Positions 5,731-5,975 of a stretch of DNA of 5,975 nt are shown piece after piece (positions within the stretch are counted from its first letter, which is position 1; each line of letters opens with the position of its first letter). The stretch comes from an uncultured Frankiales bacterium (GTDB lineage Bacteria; Actinomycetota; Actinomycetes; Mycobacteriales; SCTD01). The stretch lies in NCBI GenBank assembly GCA_946479905.1, contig CAMLIA010000237.1, positions 1 to 5,975 of the forward strand. Reading direction: 5' to 3'. The position numbers were made by a program, and so were the translations under genes. The notes below the pieces were generated by a model that had not been told where the DNA came from, did no database searches, and worked only from the letters and a program-made list of their open reading frames with translations.

Positions 5731-5852
5731 CCGTCCCCAACCGTCCCCAACCGTCCCCACCCCTTCGAGGGGACCGTCCCCCGTCCCCTATAGGGGGGAC
5801 GGTCCTGAAGGACGGTCGACCGTCCCCAACTTCAGACAGGGGACGGTCGTGA
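5727..5852 (+). CDS. Possible 41-codon ORF or leader peptide across the repeat region
   Basis: This ORF starts at ATG 5727, overlapping the helicase stop (ATGA), and ends at TGA 5850-5852, overlapping the GTG of the next gene (GTGA). It has no recognisable domain; the peptide is Pro/Arg/Ser-rich (begins MTVPNRPQPSPPL). The 10-bp DNA repeats inside it rotate through the frame and do not give a repeated peptide, so the DNA or RNA sequence, not the protein, looks like what is selected. The two exact overlaps nevertheless fit the coupling style of the operon. A ribosome reading it would pass through the hairpin covering the next gene's Shine-Dalgarno, so it could act as a leader ORF. It may equally be a chance open frame. 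Confidence 0.35.
   Translation: MTVPNRPQPSPPLRGDRPPSPIGGTVLKDGRPSPTSDRGRS
5735..5763 (-). other. Canonical four-tetrad G-quadruplex motif on the minus strand
   Basis: On the + strand four CCCC runs lie at 5735-5738, 5745-5748, 5755-5758 and 5760-5763. The minus strand therefore reads G4-T-G4-ACGGTT-G4-ACGGTT-G4, a G4N1G4N6G4N6G4 motif with all loops short. Folding is a prediction; the motif itself is exact. For rightward transcription it is on the template strand. Confidence 0.8.
5771..5805 (+). other. 12-bp inverted repeat with nested palindrome
   Basis: GGACCGTCCCCC (5771-5782) and GGGGGACGGTCC (5794-5805) are exact complements around an 11-base loop. Inside lies a second perfect palindrome, CCCCTATAGGGG (5785-5796), which competes with the outer stem. 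A smaller stem, CCCCT-TCG-AGGGG (5760-5772), abuts it on the left. No T-run follows, so it does not look like a standard intrinsic terminator. Confidence 0.8.
5810..5825 (+). other. 16-bp perfect palindrome GGACGGTCGACCGTCC
   Basis: The sequence is its own reverse complement over 16 bases, typical in form of a dimeric-protein operator; as RNA it gives a 6-bp stem with a TCGA loop. It shares bases 5817-5825 with the next hairpin, so the two cannot form together. Confidence 0.8.
5817..5849 (+). promoter_or_regulatory. Hairpin burying the Shine-Dalgarno of the last gene
   Basis: CGACCGTCCCC (5817-5827) pairs exactly with GGGGACGGTCG (5839-5849) around an 11-base loop. GGGGA at 5839-5843 is the likely Shine-Dalgarno, five bases before GTG 5849, and the first base of the start codon closes the stem. 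Folded, the site should be hard for ribosomes to reach. Release could come from translation of the 41-codon ORF or from the competing stem at 5810-5825. Confidence 0.6.
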
Positions 5853-5975
5853 CAACCCAAGGCCGCTGCGTCGGCAAGCACTGCCACGACGGCCCCACCG
5901 ACCACGACCAGCCGATGCCCCGATGGTCCGCCCCCGGCAGCCTGCTGTGCCGGCGCTGCACCGCCCGCCTCGAGC
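5849..5975 (+). CDS. Zinc-binding protein, 3'-truncated by the window edge
   Basis: The frame from GTG 5849 stays open to the window end (42 codons visible). The protein begins MTTQGRCVGKHCHDGPTDHD and continues through PMPRWSAPGSLLCRRCTARLE. Cys7 and Cys12 with nearby His residues, then a C-x2-C pair (LLCRRC), look like a metal-binding site, with the Pro/Gly segment between them. Similar Cys/His-rich small proteins are common in actinobacterial phages and have no known function. The start was chosen because it overlaps the preceding stop (GTGA) and has GGGGA five bases upstream. That Shine-Dalgarno sits in the right arm of a hairpin, so expression may be controlled at translation. Without the 3' part, total length and any further domain cannot be judged. 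Confidence 0.7.
   Translation, partial: MTTQGRCVGKHCHDGPTDHDQPMPRWSAPGSLLCRRCTARLE

Larger units (their letters stand above)
5731..5849 (+). repeat. Array of CCGTCCCC repeats in both orientations
   Basis: CCGTCCCC occurs at 5731, 5741, 5751, 5774, 5781 and 5820, and its complement GGGGACGG at 5795 and 5839. A shorter inverted copy, GGACGG, is at 5810. Copies two and three follow the first at exactly 10-bp steps (CCGTCCCCAA units). Copies at 5774 and 5781 overlap by one base. Elsewhere in the window only one full copy was found (GGGGACGG at 3339), so the density here is highly non-random. Confidence 0.93.

Noticed and set aside
5764..5794. Promoter with TATAGG as -10 and TTCGAG as -35
   Set aside because: Poor -35 match and 19-base spacing; the TATA is better explained as the centre of a palindrome.
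5771..5805. Intrinsic terminator
   Set aside because: Strong GC stem, but the downstream sequence has no T-run on either side.
5731..5849. CRISPR array
   Set aside because: The repeat unit is 8-10 bp with no uniform spacers; orientation changes within the array.

Overview
The window is very GC-rich and tightly packed, with all genes on the + strand. Codons end mostly in C or G, and most genes join by 4-base ATGA or GTGA overlaps. Gene content (RusA-type resolvase, Cas4/RecB-like nuclease, SSB-like protein, prim-pol primase, RepA-like helicase, small zinc-knuckle proteins) points to the early DNA-metabolism region of a tailed phage or prophage of a high-GC actinobacterium. The host genus cannot be fixed from the sequence, and no integrase, structural gene or tRNA is present to decide between free phage and prophage.

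Layout. Bases 1-557 hold the 3' part of a DUF1643-family gene. Next come a small lipoprotein with a 3D/RlpA-like barrel (554-1063), a 51-residue zinc-knuckle protein (1060-1215) and a RusA-like Holliday-junction resolvase (1212-1646). A PD-(D/E)XK nuclease with an N-terminal zinc-ribbon extension follows (1648-2736). After a 58-base gap holding a hairpin comes an SSB-like protein with an acidic tail ending in Pro-Phe (2795-3298). After a 123-base gap come a prim-pol primase (3422-4147) and a RepA-like helicase (4144-5730) that carries the primase C-terminal helical domain at its N-terminus. The last gene (5849 to the window end) is a partial zinc-binding protein.

The genes make a plausible replication/recombination set: primase and helicase for fork priming and unwinding, an SSB-like protein for ssDNA, a RecB-like nuclease for end processing and RusA for junction resolution. 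The lipoprotein is the functional outlier.

The most unusual stretch is 5727-5852, between the helicase and the last gene. The 8-mer CCGTCCCC occurs there six times directly and twice inverted. The copies form a 10-bp-period direct repeat, a four-tetrad G-quadruplex motif on the minus strand, a 12-bp-arm hairpin, a 16-bp perfect palindrome and an 11-bp-arm hairpin that buries the Shine-Dalgarno of the last gene. A 41-codon ORF spans the stretch and overlaps both neighbours by 4 bases. The stretch could be an origin or initiator-binding site, an RNA switch, or both; the sequence alone does not decide.
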